A stretch of 64,000 nt of DNA from Cherax quadricarinatus (lineage: Eukaryota > Arthropoda > Malacostraca > Decapoda > Parastacidae). The stretch is from positions 122,501 to 186,500 of the forward strand of contig NW_027195228.1 in assembly GCF_038502225.1 (NCBI RefSeq), written 5' to 3'. The notes beneath the pieces are model-generated. The model searched no databases and had not been told where the DNA came from. It worked only from the letters and a program-made list of their open reading frames with translations. Position 1 is the stretch's first letter. Each line of letters begins with the position of its first letter. A program made the translations under genes and the position numbers. Shown piece after piece: positions 1 to 9,608 of the stretch.

Positions 1-202
1 TTGAGAGGACCTTCACTCACTGGTAAACAATGCCAGACTGGCTTGGTAGGGAGGCCGCCCCGGCTCACACCGTGCATACGCGTCCCAGACGAACTACTAT
101 TCGCGAGTCTACCTACGAAAAGCGAGTCCATGTTTATACGAAAATACCCCTATGATTGGCGAAATTTACGATTGCAGAGAACTACGAAAAGCGTGGGACC
201 AC

Positions 203-207
<5 letters not shown>

Positions 208-290
<83 letters not shown>
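208..290. repeat. (TA)n microsatellite
   Basis: Uninterrupted TA dinucleotide tract of about 83 bp. It is the first of about eight such tracts. Most of them abut the end of a transposable element, as expected for insertions into TA or for element tails that expanded. Reading frames across it (YIYIYI) are artefacts. Confidence 0.97.
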
Positions 291-292
<2 letters not shown>

Positions 293-548
293 ATGGGGTC
301 CACCTCTGGTGTAAATTGTGGGACCCATAGCCTCGCAGAAGTGGATAAAAAGGCTTCAAGGAAGAATATTTGGATTTCTTCCTGAAGCCATTTGAATATT
401 CCACTTCCCCTACCACCCCATCTTTTAAACTATTTTTTTTTACCAATAGGAATATTTTATTACATAATACGGTACAGAAGATTTAAGAGATACATTGTTG
501 ATATAAAGGTGGCATATACGGTACATGTTGTTACGTGTGTATCACCGA

Positions 549-1171
549 TTATAAGGCGAAAATCTCATCCAGCTCCTCAGAGCTGGGGCGTGTGCCCAAA
601 ATGCAGCATGCATTACCCCTTTGAACAGCCGCACTGAGCCGCTGGAACAGAAAACTAGCTGCCCTGGGATCCCTAGTTACCCTGATGAGTCTTTTTCCCA
701 GCTCCTTAAGGAAATTAGATGCACTCTTTCCCCATGAGCCAAGGGTCTCTGAGCCTATGGGAACAAACATATAATGATGGGCAAGTTCTCCATATTTTCT
801 AGACTTTTGGGACTCCCTAAAGCTGGCAGCTGCCCCTCCTTCCTCCCTGGTGTATTGGAGATAGGTATCAGCCAAGGTAGATGCACATGTATAGTCCCAC
901 ACCACCTACTTCCCATCTGTCCAGGCTTGAAGGGTGATACCATCTGGACGCTTCTGACTGCCGTCAGATCTGCATAGTTGCGGTGGCTCCCTTACTGCTG
1001 GGCATCCAGCTGTTGTGAGGCTCCTCTTGATAATGTTATTAACCTCCTCATGTCTTGCAATCTTTCCCTCTGATTTACGGCACACAAGACCATGGTACCC
1101 GAATCGGTCTGCTGCTTCACTGCCACAAATACACCTGTGTTCGGCGAGAATAGGGGCGGCAAGTCGAAGGG

Positions 1172-1173
<2 letters not shown>
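549..1173 (-). pseudogene. RLE-type LINE C-terminal zinc knuckle and nuclease-like region (decayed)
   Basis: Read on the minus strand from the (TA)n edge, one frame gives LRLAAPILAEH, then a C-x-C...H-x3-C knuckle (CICG...YHGLVC), an ARHEEVNNII segment, KRPDG, and after a TAG stop VVWDYTCAST, followed by a conserved-looking tail (QRGNACCILGTR). Knuckle, then RH, then PD, then a distal D is the order found in restriction-like-endonuclease LINEs of the R2/NeSL group. In that group this domain nicks target DNA for target-primed reverse transcription. The stop lies between the PD and D motifs, so the copy is dead. The RT part is absent. The (TA)n at 1174 cuts it at the N-terminal side. A fragment that would lie immediately upstream in the same protein is at 63222-64000. 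The clade assignment is inference. Confidence 0.6.

Positions 1174-1253
<80 letters not shown>
1174..1253. repeat. (TA)n microsatellite
   Basis: Pure AT/TA tract of 80 bp lying between the RLE-type LINE remnant and the 3' end of a minus-strand tRNA-SINE. Confidence 0.97.
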
Positions 1254-1254
<1 letters not shown>

Positions 1255-1259
<5 letters not shown>

Positions 1260-1510
1260 GACCACGACCGAGTGGTATTGATCAATAACAACATTGTACT
1301 AGCCAAGGACTCTAACCCATGCTGTTTTGGCCTGCTTCATGGTGGGCAAAAACACATGACGCCCTAATCCACTGAACCATACGATCCTTAAGAGTAGTGC
1401 ACCCAGTGGAACTGGATGTTGTACTTGCTACCCAAGGACACACGATGGTGTGGATGACTCTGGGCTAATTTCATTCAAGTCCCTGTTTTGTGTACTAGTA
1501 CAACGAGCAG
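1255..1510 (-). mobile_element. tRNA-derived SINE, minus copy
   Basis: Reverse complement of the element described at 1587-1820. From its 3' end it shows the conserved tail (TTGTTATTGATCAATACCA...), the B-box region (GGGTTAGAGTCC, one change from GGTTCGAGTCC), the A-box region, and a 5' half ending near CTGCTCG. It forms one arm of a large imperfect palindrome with 1587-1820. Confidence 0.75.
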
Positions 1511-1515
1511 TATTT

Positions 1516-1585
1516 TATATTATTGTGACCACGAACGAGTGGTATTGATCAATAACAACACTGCACTAGCCAAGGACTCGAACCC
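1516..1585 (-). mobile_element. Truncated tRNA-SINE tail
   Basis: A 70-bp piece of the same SINE on the minus strand. It contains only the 3' tail and the B box (GGGTTCGAGTCC on the minus strand) and is broken just 5' of the B box. It sits directly between the two inverted full copies. Confidence 0.7.
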
Positions 1586-1586
1586 A

Positions 1587-1817
1587 ATACTGGTCGTTGT
1601 ACTAGTACACCAAACAGGGACTAGAATGAAATTAGCTTAGAGTCATCCACACCATCGTGTGTACGTGGGTAGCGAGTACAACATCCGGTTCCACTGGATG
1701 CGCTACTCTTAAGGATCGTATGGTCCAGTGGATTAGGGCGTCATGTGTTTTCGCCCACCATGAAGCAGGCCAAAGCAGCATGGGTTCGAGTCCTTGGCTA
1801 GTGCAGTGTTGTTATTG

Positions 1818-1820
<3 letters not shown>
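1587..1820 (+). mobile_element. tRNA-derived SINE, plus copy
   Basis: The clearest member of a local SINE family. An A-box-like TGGTCCAGTGG lies at 1721-1731 and a canonical B box GGTTCGAGTCC at 1783-1793, the internal pol III promoter arrangement of a tRNA head. The tRNA-like part is preceded by about 120 bp of family-specific sequence (CACCAAACAGGGACTAGAA...) and followed by a TTGTTATTGAT tail. At least six further full or partial copies lie between 1255 and 3530 on both strands. It is not a functional tRNA: there is no clean acceptor stem and the A-to-B spacing holds extra sequence. Confidence 0.8.
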
Positions 1821-1873
<53 letters not shown>

Positions 1874-1883
1874 ATATATATCT
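1819..1883. repeat. Imperfect (TA)n tract
   Basis: TA-rich tract with a few CA/CT interruptions, directly abutting the 3' tail of the plus-strand SINE. Confidence 0.95.
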
Positions 1884-1888
1884 TCTTT

Positions 1889-2200
1889 CTTTCAACACAC
1901 CGGCCGTATCCCACCGAGGCGGGGTAGCCCAAAGGAAAAACGAAAGTTTCTCCTTTTACATTTAGTAATATATACAGGAGAAGGGGTTACTAGCCCCTTG
2001 CTCCCGGCATTTTAGTCGCCTCTTACAACACGCATGGCTTACGGAGGAAGAATTCTGTTCCACTTCCCCTTGGAGATAAGAGGAAATAAATAAGAATTAG
2101 AACAAGGAAGAAAATAGAAGAAAACCCAGAGGGGTATGTATATATATGCTTGTACATGTATGTGTAGTGTGACCTAAGTGTAAGTAGAAGTAGCAAGACG
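1889..2200 (+). mobile_element. Dispersed repeat with CCGAGGCGGGGT core, copy 1
   Basis: Anonymous interspersed repeat containing CACCGGCCGTATCCCACCGA, TTAGTCGCCTCTTACAACAC and GGAAGAATTCTGTTCCACTT. A diverged partial copy lies at 13785-13880 (TTAGTCGCC...ACAGTGGAAGAATT). It has no coding capacity. I recognise the type from arthropod genomes but cannot name the family. Confidence 0.55.
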
Positions 2201-2349
2201 TACCTGAAATCTAGCATGTGTATGAGACAGAAAAAAGGACGCCAGCAATCCTACCATCATGTAAAACAATTACAGGCTTTCGTTTAACACTCACTTGGCA
2301 GGACGGTAGTACCTCCCTGGGAGGTTGCTGTCTACCAACCTACTACCTA

Positions 2350-2350
<1 letters not shown>

Positions 2351-2430
<80 letters not shown>

Positions 2431-2458
2431 GATAGATAGATAGATATATATATAATGA
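2351..2458. repeat. (TA)n with GATA interruptions
   Basis: TA tract with embedded GATAGATAGATA repeats. It abuts the 3' end of the minus-strand SINE at 2455-2705. Confidence 0.95.
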
Positions 2459-2705
2459 ATAAAAACACTGCGACTAACCGAGGATTTGAGCCCGTGTCGT
2501 TTTGGCCCTCCTCATGGTGAGCGAAAATCACACATGACACTCTAACCCTCAGGACCACGCAATCCTACAAGAACCAAGCGCCCAACAGAGCTAGTTGTTT
2601 TACCTTAATCAGAGGACATACGGTGGTGTGGGTGCCTCTGAGCTAATTTCATTCTACTCCGCATTTGGTGTACTAGACTCCACGAGCAGAATTTTATTTT
2701 ATAGT
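2455..2705 (-). mobile_element. tRNA-derived SINE, minus copy 2
   Basis: Minus-strand copy of the same family: the tail next to (TA)n, B-box region CGGGCTCAAATCCTCGG, a head with GGTCCTGAGGGTTAGAG, and a 5' half containing the CTCAGAGGCACCCACACCAC-like block. It ends at the CTGCTCGTGGAGTC junction typical of the family. Confidence 0.7.
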
Positions 2706-2710
2706 AACCA

Positions 2711-2890
2711 TGAACGAGTGGTCCTGTAGGATTGCATGGCATTGTGAGTTTGAGCGCCATGTGTGATTGTCGCTCACCAGGAGGCAGACTAAACGATATG
2801 GGTTCGAATCGTCGGCTAGTCGCAGGGTTGTTATTGATTCAATACCATTCATTCGTGGTTACAATAATATAAAATACTGCTCGTGGAGGC
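2711..2890 (+). mobile_element. tRNA-derived SINE, tandem unit 1
   Basis: First of three head-to-tail plus-strand units. B box GGTTCGAATCG at 2801-2811, followed by the conserved TTGTTATTGATTCAATACCA tail and the ACAATAATATAAAATACTGC linker that joins it to the next unit. Its 5' half is missing. Confidence 0.65.
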
Positions 2891-3080
2891 TATTACACCA
2901 CCGTATGTCCTCAGTTCAAGGTACAACAGATAGCTCTGCTGGGTGCTTGGTTCTTGTAGGATTGTATTATCCTGTTGGTTAGAGCGTCATGTATGATTTT
3001 CGCTCACCGTGAGGCGGTCCGAAACGACCTGGATCCGAATCTTCGGCTAGCCGCAGTGTTGTTATTGGTTCAAAACCCAA
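2891..3080 (+). mobile_element. tRNA-derived SINE, tandem unit 2
   Basis: Second tandem unit. It begins at the CTCGTGGAGGCT junction, has a degenerate B box GGATCCGAATC near 3031 and ends in the TTGTTATTGGTTCAA tail. About 60 bp of the 5' half is deleted compared with the next unit. Confidence 0.65.
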
Positions 3081-3235
3081 ATAATCCGTGCATAGAAGTG
3101 AGGAGCTTACAACAACATTTCGGTCTGACTTGGGCCATTTACAAAGTCACTCCTTTCTTCTATGTGCGGGTTATTTGTGTAATGTTCCTGTCACGGTATT
3201 GTGGCTTTTTTTTGTTATTTGTGATTCAATACCAT
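3081..3235. other. Spacer between SINE units
   Basis: About 150 bp with no family similarity I can see. It separates tandem SINE unit 2 from unit 3 and ends at GTGATTCAATACCATTAGTT, a second SINE-tail fragment. Confidence 0.4.
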
Positions 3236-3520
3236 TAGTTCGTAATTACAATAATATAAAATACTGCTCGTGGAGGCTAGTACTCCAAACGGGGAGTGGA
3301 ATGAAATTAGCTCAGAGGCACTCACACCACCATATGTTTTCGGATCAAGGTAAAACATCTAGCTCTGCTGGGTGCTTGGATCTTGTGTGACTGCTTGGTC
3401 CTGTGGGTTAGAGCGTCATGTGTGATTTTTGCTCACCATGAGGCGGGCCAAAACAACATGGATTCGAATCCTCGGCTAGTCGCATTGTTGTTATTGATTC
3501 ATTACCACCCATTCGTGGTT

Positions 3521-3526
<6 letters not shown>
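3236..3526 (+). mobile_element. tRNA-derived SINE, tandem unit 3 (most complete)
   Basis: Contains the whole unit: linker, CCAAACGGGGAGTGGAATGA block, a TGGTCCTGTGGG A-box-like segment at 3396-3407, B box GATTCGAATCC at 3461-3471, then the TTGTTATTGATTCATTACCA tail running into (TA)n. Confidence 0.75.

Positions 3527-3606
<80 letters not shown>
3527..3606. repeat. (TA)n microsatellite
   Basis: Pure TA tract that directly continues the 3' tail of SINE unit 3. Confidence 0.97.
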
Positions 3607-3609
<3 letters not shown>

Positions 3610-3636
3610 ATAAGATCACAGTAAACAGGTGATTTT

Positions 3637-3784
3637 AAAATATGCAAAACAACCACTGTGAAGGAGTAGTGAAATTCCAAGCGCTTTCGTGACTACTGAC
3701 ATTGTCAAGGAACTTGACAATGTGAGTAATCACGAAAGCGCTTGGAATTTCACTACTCTTTCACAGTGGTTGTTTTGCGCATAT
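3637..3784. repeat. Near-perfect inverted repeat, PLE-end type
   Basis: A palindrome of about 148 bp centred near 3710. TATGCAAAACAACCACTGTG on the left matches the reverse complement of the right arm, and CATTGTCAAGG/AACTTGACAATG forms the apex. Each arm reads GTGAGTAATCACGAAAGCGC or its counterpart: a short hairpin followed by GAAA, the layout of hammerhead stem II plus the GAAA core. I infer two abutting inverted termini of a Penelope-like element. Confidence 0.75.
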
Positions 3785-3801
3785 GTATATATATATATAT
3801 A

Positions 3802-3890
<89 letters not shown>
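3785..3890. repeat. (TA)n microsatellite
   Basis: TA tract with one CTATA interruption. It separates the palindrome at 3637-3784 from the PLE arm starting at 3893. Confidence 0.97.
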
Positions 3891-3892
<2 letters not shown>

Positions 3893-3894
<2 letters not shown>

Positions 3895-4243
3895 CAAAGG
3901 CAACAACAGGAGAAATAGAGTAAGTTTTTCAGAGAGTGGTAGTGTGGAGGCATCACCAGTCTCAAACTGGGAGAGGTAAGCAGGATGCCAGCCTCACACC
4001 GGTCTCTCCCCCATCACCCCACCCCATACGGGGTCGAGTGGGGTAAGCCTCACAGTTTGCAGATAGCATGAGGAAAATACTAGAAGATAGTTAATAGCCT
4101 GTCCCAAGCTTCTAACCACCGGAAACAGGTCATGTGACATAAAAAAGTTACATTACAATAGTGAATCATTACATACCTTCATTTAAAACCTGAGGGAAAT
4201 AATCCCTCATTTGTCAGTCGGTGTCGCAGAACCTTCCAGAACA
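3893..4243 (-). mobile_element. PLE terminal arm, left, outer part
   Basis: Reverse complement of 10750-11425 (without the SINE inserted there). Shared blocks include GTTGCCTTTGCAAC at the tip, GGTGTGAGGCTGGCATCCTG, AGAAGCTTGGGACAGGCTAT and GAATGTTCTGGAAGGTTCTG. The arm stops at 4243, where the LINE begins, and resumes at 9720. With the right arm it gives the element the inverted-terminus architecture often seen in PLE insertions. Confidence 0.8.
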
Positions 4244-4643
4244 TTCAAATTCAAATTCAAATTCAAATTCGAAGTTTATTCACTATAAGGATTACAATGC
4301 TGAGTTTACAGAAATTTGGTTATTGTGTGGTTTACATGTAGTAAAATAGTGATTACAGAGTGTACCACTAGAATACCTAGCATGGCTAGGCATTTCGGGC
4401 AGACTTAGTTTTATTCTTAATTGTAAAATATTACAAATTATGAGGTAAGTTGGTATTATAGCTAAGTGACTAAATACTAGTTTGTGAGTTTAGCAATGTA
4501 AATGCTTTTGTTTTGGCACAGTACATAGTGTCAGTATTGGAGTATCACAGGATTCATTATTTTAAGATTGAGATTAATATTTCTGTTTATGGTCAAATGA
4601 GTGAGTGAGTGTAAGTGTGAACCACCAGGTGGTATTCGTGTAG

Positions 4644-5735
4644 TTAGTTGACAGGGTGTATCAGGGAGATAAGATGTTTTCTAATGGTAGTTTTGAAGGT
4701 AATGAATGTGTCTGCAGTTCTAGAGTTCTCAGGTAGGGTATTCCCGATTTTAGGGCCTTTGACATACATTGAATTTTTGTAAAGGTTTAGTCGGACACGG
4801 GGAATGTCGTAGAGATGTTTGTGTCTGGTGTTATGCCTGTGGGTTCTGTCACAACTATCAAGAAAGCATTTTAGGTCAAGGTTGATATTAGAGTTTAAGG
4901 CCCTGTAGATGTAGATTGCACAGTAGTAAGTGTGGATGTACTGAACAGGGAGTAAGTTTAGGTCTATGAAGAGTGGGGGGGTGTGTTGCCAGGGATGGGA
5001 TTTAGTGATTATTCTTACTGCAGCTTTTTGTTGGGTTATTATTGGCTTTAGGTGTGTTGCTGCAGTTGATCCCCAAGCACAAATAGCATAGGTGAAGTAT
5101 GGATAAATAAGTGAGTGGTATAGTGTGAGAAGGGCATTTTGCGGCACGTAGTATCGTATCTTGGAGAGGATCCCAACCGTTTTGGATACTTTTTTGGTTA
5201 TATGCTGGATATGGGTGCTGAAATTCAGGTTGTTGTCAAGGTATAAGCCTAGGAATTTGCCCCCATTATTTCTGGTAATTAGAGTGTTGTCAATCTTAAT
5301 GTTAATTTGTGCATCTCTTGCTCTGCTACCAAACATAATATAGTAGGTTTTGTCAGTGTTAAGCGTAAGTTTATTGGCTGTCATCCAAGTCGATATTTTG
5401 ATCAGCTCCTCATTCACAGTGGTGTTGAGGGTGGCAAGATTAGGGTGAGAGATGACATAAGTCGTGTCGTCAGCAAAGAGAATGGGTTTCAGGTGTTGGG
5501 ATACGTTTGGAAGGTCATTGATGTATATGAGGAAGAGCAGGGGACCAAGGACACTTCCCTGCGGAACTCCAGTATCAAGTGGCCGTGTTGCTGATGCTGT
5601 GTCTTTAATGGTGACATACTGATACCTATTAGTAATGTAAGATTTGAAATAAGCAAGCGCATGGCCTCTTATTCCGTAATGATCAAGTTTGTGGAGTAGG
5701 ATGTCGTGGTCTACTGTGTCAAAAGCTTTTCTTAT
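4644..5735 (-). pseudogene. LINE ORF2, RT palm/thumb part
   Basis: Continues the ORF2 of 5953-8275 beyond an inserted SINE. On the minus strand it begins KAFDTVDHDILLHK, then GVPQGSVLGPLLFLIYIND, then the catalytic LFADDTTYVIS block near 5470-5490, and ends in a C-terminal region (ALLTLYHSLIYPYFTYAICA ... TLPENSRT) that stops at 4644. The FADD active site is intact and this part has no internal stop. It is in a different frame from the upstream half because of the SINE. About 30 residues normally found between FRKNKST and KAFDTVDH are missing at the junction. Confidence 0.85.
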
Positions 5736-5737
5736 CT

Positions 5738-5952
5738 GGAGTTTATCTGGAGAGAGTTCCGGGGGTCAACGCCCCCGCGGCCCGGACTGTGACCAGGCCT
5801 CCTTAGGTCAGTGTCCCAGGATGCGACCCACACCAGTCGACTAACACCCAGGTACCCATTTTACTGATGGGGAACATAGACAACAGGTGGAAAGAAACAC
5901 GTCCAATGTTTCTACTCTGGCTGGGAATCGAACCCAGGCCCTCACCGTGTGC
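5738..5952 (-). mobile_element. 5'-truncated tRNA-SINE inside the RT gene
   Basis: Minus-strand SINE with B box GGTTCGATTCC (5923-5933 on the plus strand reads GGAATCGAACC), a body with GTAGAAACATTGGACGTGTT and GGTCGCATCCTGGGACACTG, and a 3' tail of repeated CTCCAGATAAA. The A-box half is absent. It is unlike the local SINE family at 1.2-3.5 kb. Short flanking similarity (AATAAAAGC / AAGAAAAGC) may be a degraded target-site duplication. Confidence 0.8.
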
Positions 5953-8275
5953 TTTTATTTTTCCTGAATCCAAATTGGCAGGGGTTGAGTATGTTTTGAG
6001 CCGTTATAAATGAATACAGTCTCCTGTGCACGAGTTTCTCAAAGATTTTGGATAGCAATGGTAAGTTAGATATTGGCCTATAGTTGTTTAAGTCTGTAGG
6101 GTCACCACCTTTATGTATTGGTGTAACCCTTGCCATCTTGAGTAGTTTCGGGAAGGTGCTAGTCTCTAGTGACTTGTTAAAGAGTAATGAAATAGCAGGC
6201 GAAAGGACATGGGCCGCTCGCTTGTACAGTAATGGTGGGACATGAGACAGATTCCCCGAGTTATTTTTAAGTGACTTTATAATCTCGGTGACTTCCATGG
6301 GCTCAGTTGGTGCAAGATAGAAGGAATTAGGGAAATTCCCATCTAGGTAGTCCCCGGCATGGGCATTGGTATGTGGGATTTTACTGGCGAGATTAGATCC
6401 TATGGTTGAGAAGAAGTCGTTTATCTTGTTAGCTGTGTCAGTGGGATGTAGTGGTGTTTCATTAGGTTTAGTTAGGACAATATTCTTGGTTTTTCTCAGT
6501 TTGTGGGTCCCTAGAATCTGAGAGAGTGTTTTCCAGGTGTTTTTTATATCTCCTCTAGTGTCTGTGAATCTACTGGAGTAGTATAGTTGTTTGGTTTTCT
6601 TTATTACTTTGGTGAGAGCTGATGAATAGTGTTTAAGAATATATTTGTGTATTAAGCCTTGTCTATATTGCTTTTCATATTGGTGTTTCTTGTCAATGGA
6701 TTTCAGAATGGTGCTGGTTAGCCATGGGCAACCTAGCCGTTTGTTTGTGATCTGTTTTGTTTTTATAGGACAATGTTTGTTGTATAGTCTAAGTAATTTG
6801 TTAAGAAAAATGTCTGTCCAGTCATCAATACCATTGGCCTTGGAGAATTCTGTAGGCCAGTCAACAGTATCTAGGTCAGCTGTGAACTTCCTTACTGAGG
6901 CCTCGTCATGGAATCTAAATGAGACTTTGTTGTAGTCAAGTGGTGGTTTACTAATGTTTGTCAGGAGGAAGGTAGGGAAGTGGTCTGTAGTGCTATCTGT
7001 GATTATTCCTGATTTAAGGACAATATTCTTGGTTTTTCTCAGTTTGTGGGTCCCTAGAATCTGAGAGAGTGTTTTCCAGGTGTTTTTTATATCTCCTCTA
7101 GTGTCTGTGAATCTACTGGAGTAGTATAGTTGTTTGGTTTTCTTTATTACTTTGGTGAGAGCTGATGAATAGTGTTTAAGAATATATTTGTGTATTAAGC
7201 CTTGTCTATATTGCTTTTCATATTGGTGTTTCTTGTCAATGGATTTCAGAATGGTGCTGGTTAGCCATGGGCAACCTAGCCGTTTGTTTGTGATCTGTTT
7301 TGTTTTTATAGGACAATGTTTGTTGTATAGTCTAAGTAATTTGTTAAGAAAAATGTCTGTCCAGTCATCAATACCATTGGCCTTGGAGAATTCTGTAGGC
7401 CAGTCAACAGTATCTAGGTCAGCTGTGAACTTCCTTACTGAGGCCTCGTCATGGAATCTAAATGAGACTTTGTTGTAGTCAAGTGGTGGTTTACTAATGT
7501 TTGTCAGGAGGAAGGTAGGGAAGTGGTCTGTAGTGCTATCTGTGATTATTCCTGATTTAAGGGGGGCTAGTATATTGGTCCATATGTGGTCTATTATGGT
7601 TGCACTTGTCTCAGTGAGCCTGGTTGGTTTAGTTATTGTTGGTATGAGAAGTGTGTTGTTCATATTGTTGATGAAATCAGTTACAGGCTGATCATCTAGT
7701 AAGCCAAGGTTGATGTTGAAGTCTCCAGCTAAGAGAAGGTGGTTCTTATTCATTTGTCTGTTTGTTATTAGTGACTTTAATTTCTCACTGAAATTTGTGA
7801 TGTTTGTGTGAGGTATCCGGTAAATGGCACCGATTGTTATAGGCGTCTTAAGGTTTTTTACAGTAAAATTAGCAAAAATGTATTCCCCATATTCATCACT
7901 AAAGCAAGTGGTGCTAATACAAGATAATTGGTTAGAGTAATAGATTGCAGTACCACCCCCAACTTGGTTTGTTCTGCAGTTGTGAATTGCTGTGTATCCT
8001 GGTAGAGGGTAGATATCTATTGTGTCCTGCTTAAGCCAGATCTCAGTAAGAATAATGCAGGAGAAGGGTGTCTTTAGTGATTCAAGGAGTGCTAGGAGCT
8101 CATCATAGTGTTTGCTTAAGGACCTGATGTTGTAGTTAAGTACTGATAGACTTTTAGCATTGTTTAGGATAGTGCTGGCTTGTGATGCTGTGTAATAAAG
8201 GCAGTTACTTTCCAATAGGTTTTGATTTGGTGTCAGATTATGGAGGTTTAGATCTGGGTCAACGTGATCAATCAT
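5953..8275 (-). pseudogene. LINE ORF2: APE endonuclease and RT N-terminal part
   Basis: Open frame of about 770 codons on the minus strand. APE endonuclease motifs: LNYNIRSLSKH, ILTEIWLK, YRIPH, LLAGDFNINLG and TTDHFPTF (counterpart of SDH). After a linker comes the start of RT with MARVTPIHKGGDPTDLNNYR and CQFGFRKNKST, where the frame runs into the SINE and stops. EN nicks the target and RT copies the element RNA at the nick. The frame is unusual in containing a perfect in-frame 181-codon duplication (6474-7559) that repeats the last EN motif and the linker. M-I-D-H-V-D is the first Met of the open frame. Apart from the SINE and the duplication the coding sequence is undamaged, suggesting a young copy. 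Confidence 0.85.
6474..7559. repeat. Perfect 543-bp tandem duplication
   Basis: Two adjacent copies (about 6474-7016 and 7017-7559) show no difference that I can see. The boundary is marked by AGGACAATATTCTTGG occurring at both starts with a 543-bp offset, and by GATTTAAGGACAAT versus GATTTAAGGGGGGC at the two ends. The length is a multiple of three, so the LINE frame stays open. Confidence 0.95.
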
Positions 8276-8431
8276 CTTCTAGGTTTAAATTATGGTTATT
8301 TATATCCTGAGTTGTGTGTTGAGTTCTAGTACTGATATCTGTAGTGGTAGGCAGTTTGGACAAGTATATAGCTAGAGTGTTTTGGTCATGTAGAGTATAG
8401 TCACTACTACACATAATGAAGTTGATGTTGT

Positions 8432-9080
8432 CTATGTGTTGTGCTGGAATGAACTAAAGTACAACTAGGTATAAACTAGTAATATAAAAATACAAATTAA
8501 AAATAGAACAAGACTCTCACTTGTAATTGCACTAAGGTCTAATAATGACTTTTGTGGAGTCTATGTTTTGAGCTTGAATGAGCTATAGTACAATAGGTTT
8601 AATCTAATAATATAAAAATACAAATTAAAAATAGCACTAGTCTCTCACGAGTAATTGCACTATGGTCTAATATAGTGAATTTGGTATTGACAATGTATTG
8701 AGTTAGAATGAGCTATGGTACAACTGAATTTAATCTAATAATATAAAAATACAAATTTAAAATAGCACCCGTCTCTCACTAGTAATTGCACTATGGTCTA
8801 ATATAGTGAATTTGGTATTGACTATGTATTGAGCTAGAAAGAGCTATAGTACAACTAGGTTTAGTCTAATAATATAAAAATACAAATTACAAATAGCACC
8901 AGTCTCTCACTAGTAATTGCACTATGGTCTAATATAGTGAATTTGGTATTGACTATGTATTGAGCTAGAATGAGCTAGAGTAAAACTGTGATTAATCTAA
9001 TAATATAATAAAGGCACAAGACTCTCAATTGTAATTGCACTAAGGTCTTATATAAGTTGTTTACAAGAATTAGAGTATAA
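8432..9080 (-). repeat. Tandem monomers of about 130 bp upstream of LINE ORF2
   Basis: Five units start at about 8432, 8561, 8691, 8822 and 8953 (periods 129-131). Each contains CTATGTNTTGAGCT, ACAACT.GGTTTAATCTAAT, AATATAAAAATACAAATTA and AATTGCACTATGGTCTAAT. They lie 5' of ORF2 on the element's own strand and 3' of the small ORF1 end at 9609. They may act as a promoter or spacer, as monomers do in some LINEs, but this is inference. Confidence 0.85.
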
Positions 9081-9608
9081 TTAGATTTAAATTGACAGGA
9101 TAAAATACACAAATTAAGGTAGCAAAATAATAATAAAAAAAATGATAAAAATAAAAATGGCAATGACTTGGTTATAATATGCTAGTAAGATGGTAGACAG
9201 GATAATATAAAAGTTGTAGTTGAAAATACTAGTTTAAAAAAGTATGGAATAAAAATGGTCAATAAAAGAAGTTTACAATAAGTTTGATCAATATAGTTTA
9301 AAGTAAAATTGGGCAATAATAGGGATTTAGAATAAAATTGGGCAATTGAGTATTTTTTAAAGTGAGGTAGAATTATTGAAGACAAGTTATGGTTAGTTTA
9401 TAATAAAATAAGATAGAACAGTGATGTGTAAGTTGTAAAAAAGGAGATAGATTCTGTAGATATTAAACACAATTAAGACTATGAGGTAGAATGGTCGTTG
9501 AATACAACAATGACAATCAAAAGTAATTGGGGTATTAGAATTTTAGGGAGGAACAAATTTATGACAATATAACACTAACGGTGGACTATGGGTATTATCT
9601 GCACTTTA

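Noticed and set aside
150..446. Open frames rich in YIYIYI across (TA)n tracts
   Set aside because: Produced by translating TA repeats. The same happens at every TA tract on both strands.
1261..1823. The SINE palindrome as an assembly artefact
   Set aside because: The arms differ by many substitutions and a third truncated copy lies at the centre, so two independent copies are more likely.
3380..3480. Functional tRNA genes with A and B boxes
   Set aside because: The boxes sit in SINE heads. I cannot draw a full cloverleaf, and the copies share SINE-specific flanks.
6645..6935. Plus-strand frame MCIKPCLYCF..., repeated at 7188-7478
   Set aside because: Antisense of LINE ORF2. It occurs twice only because of the 543-bp duplication.
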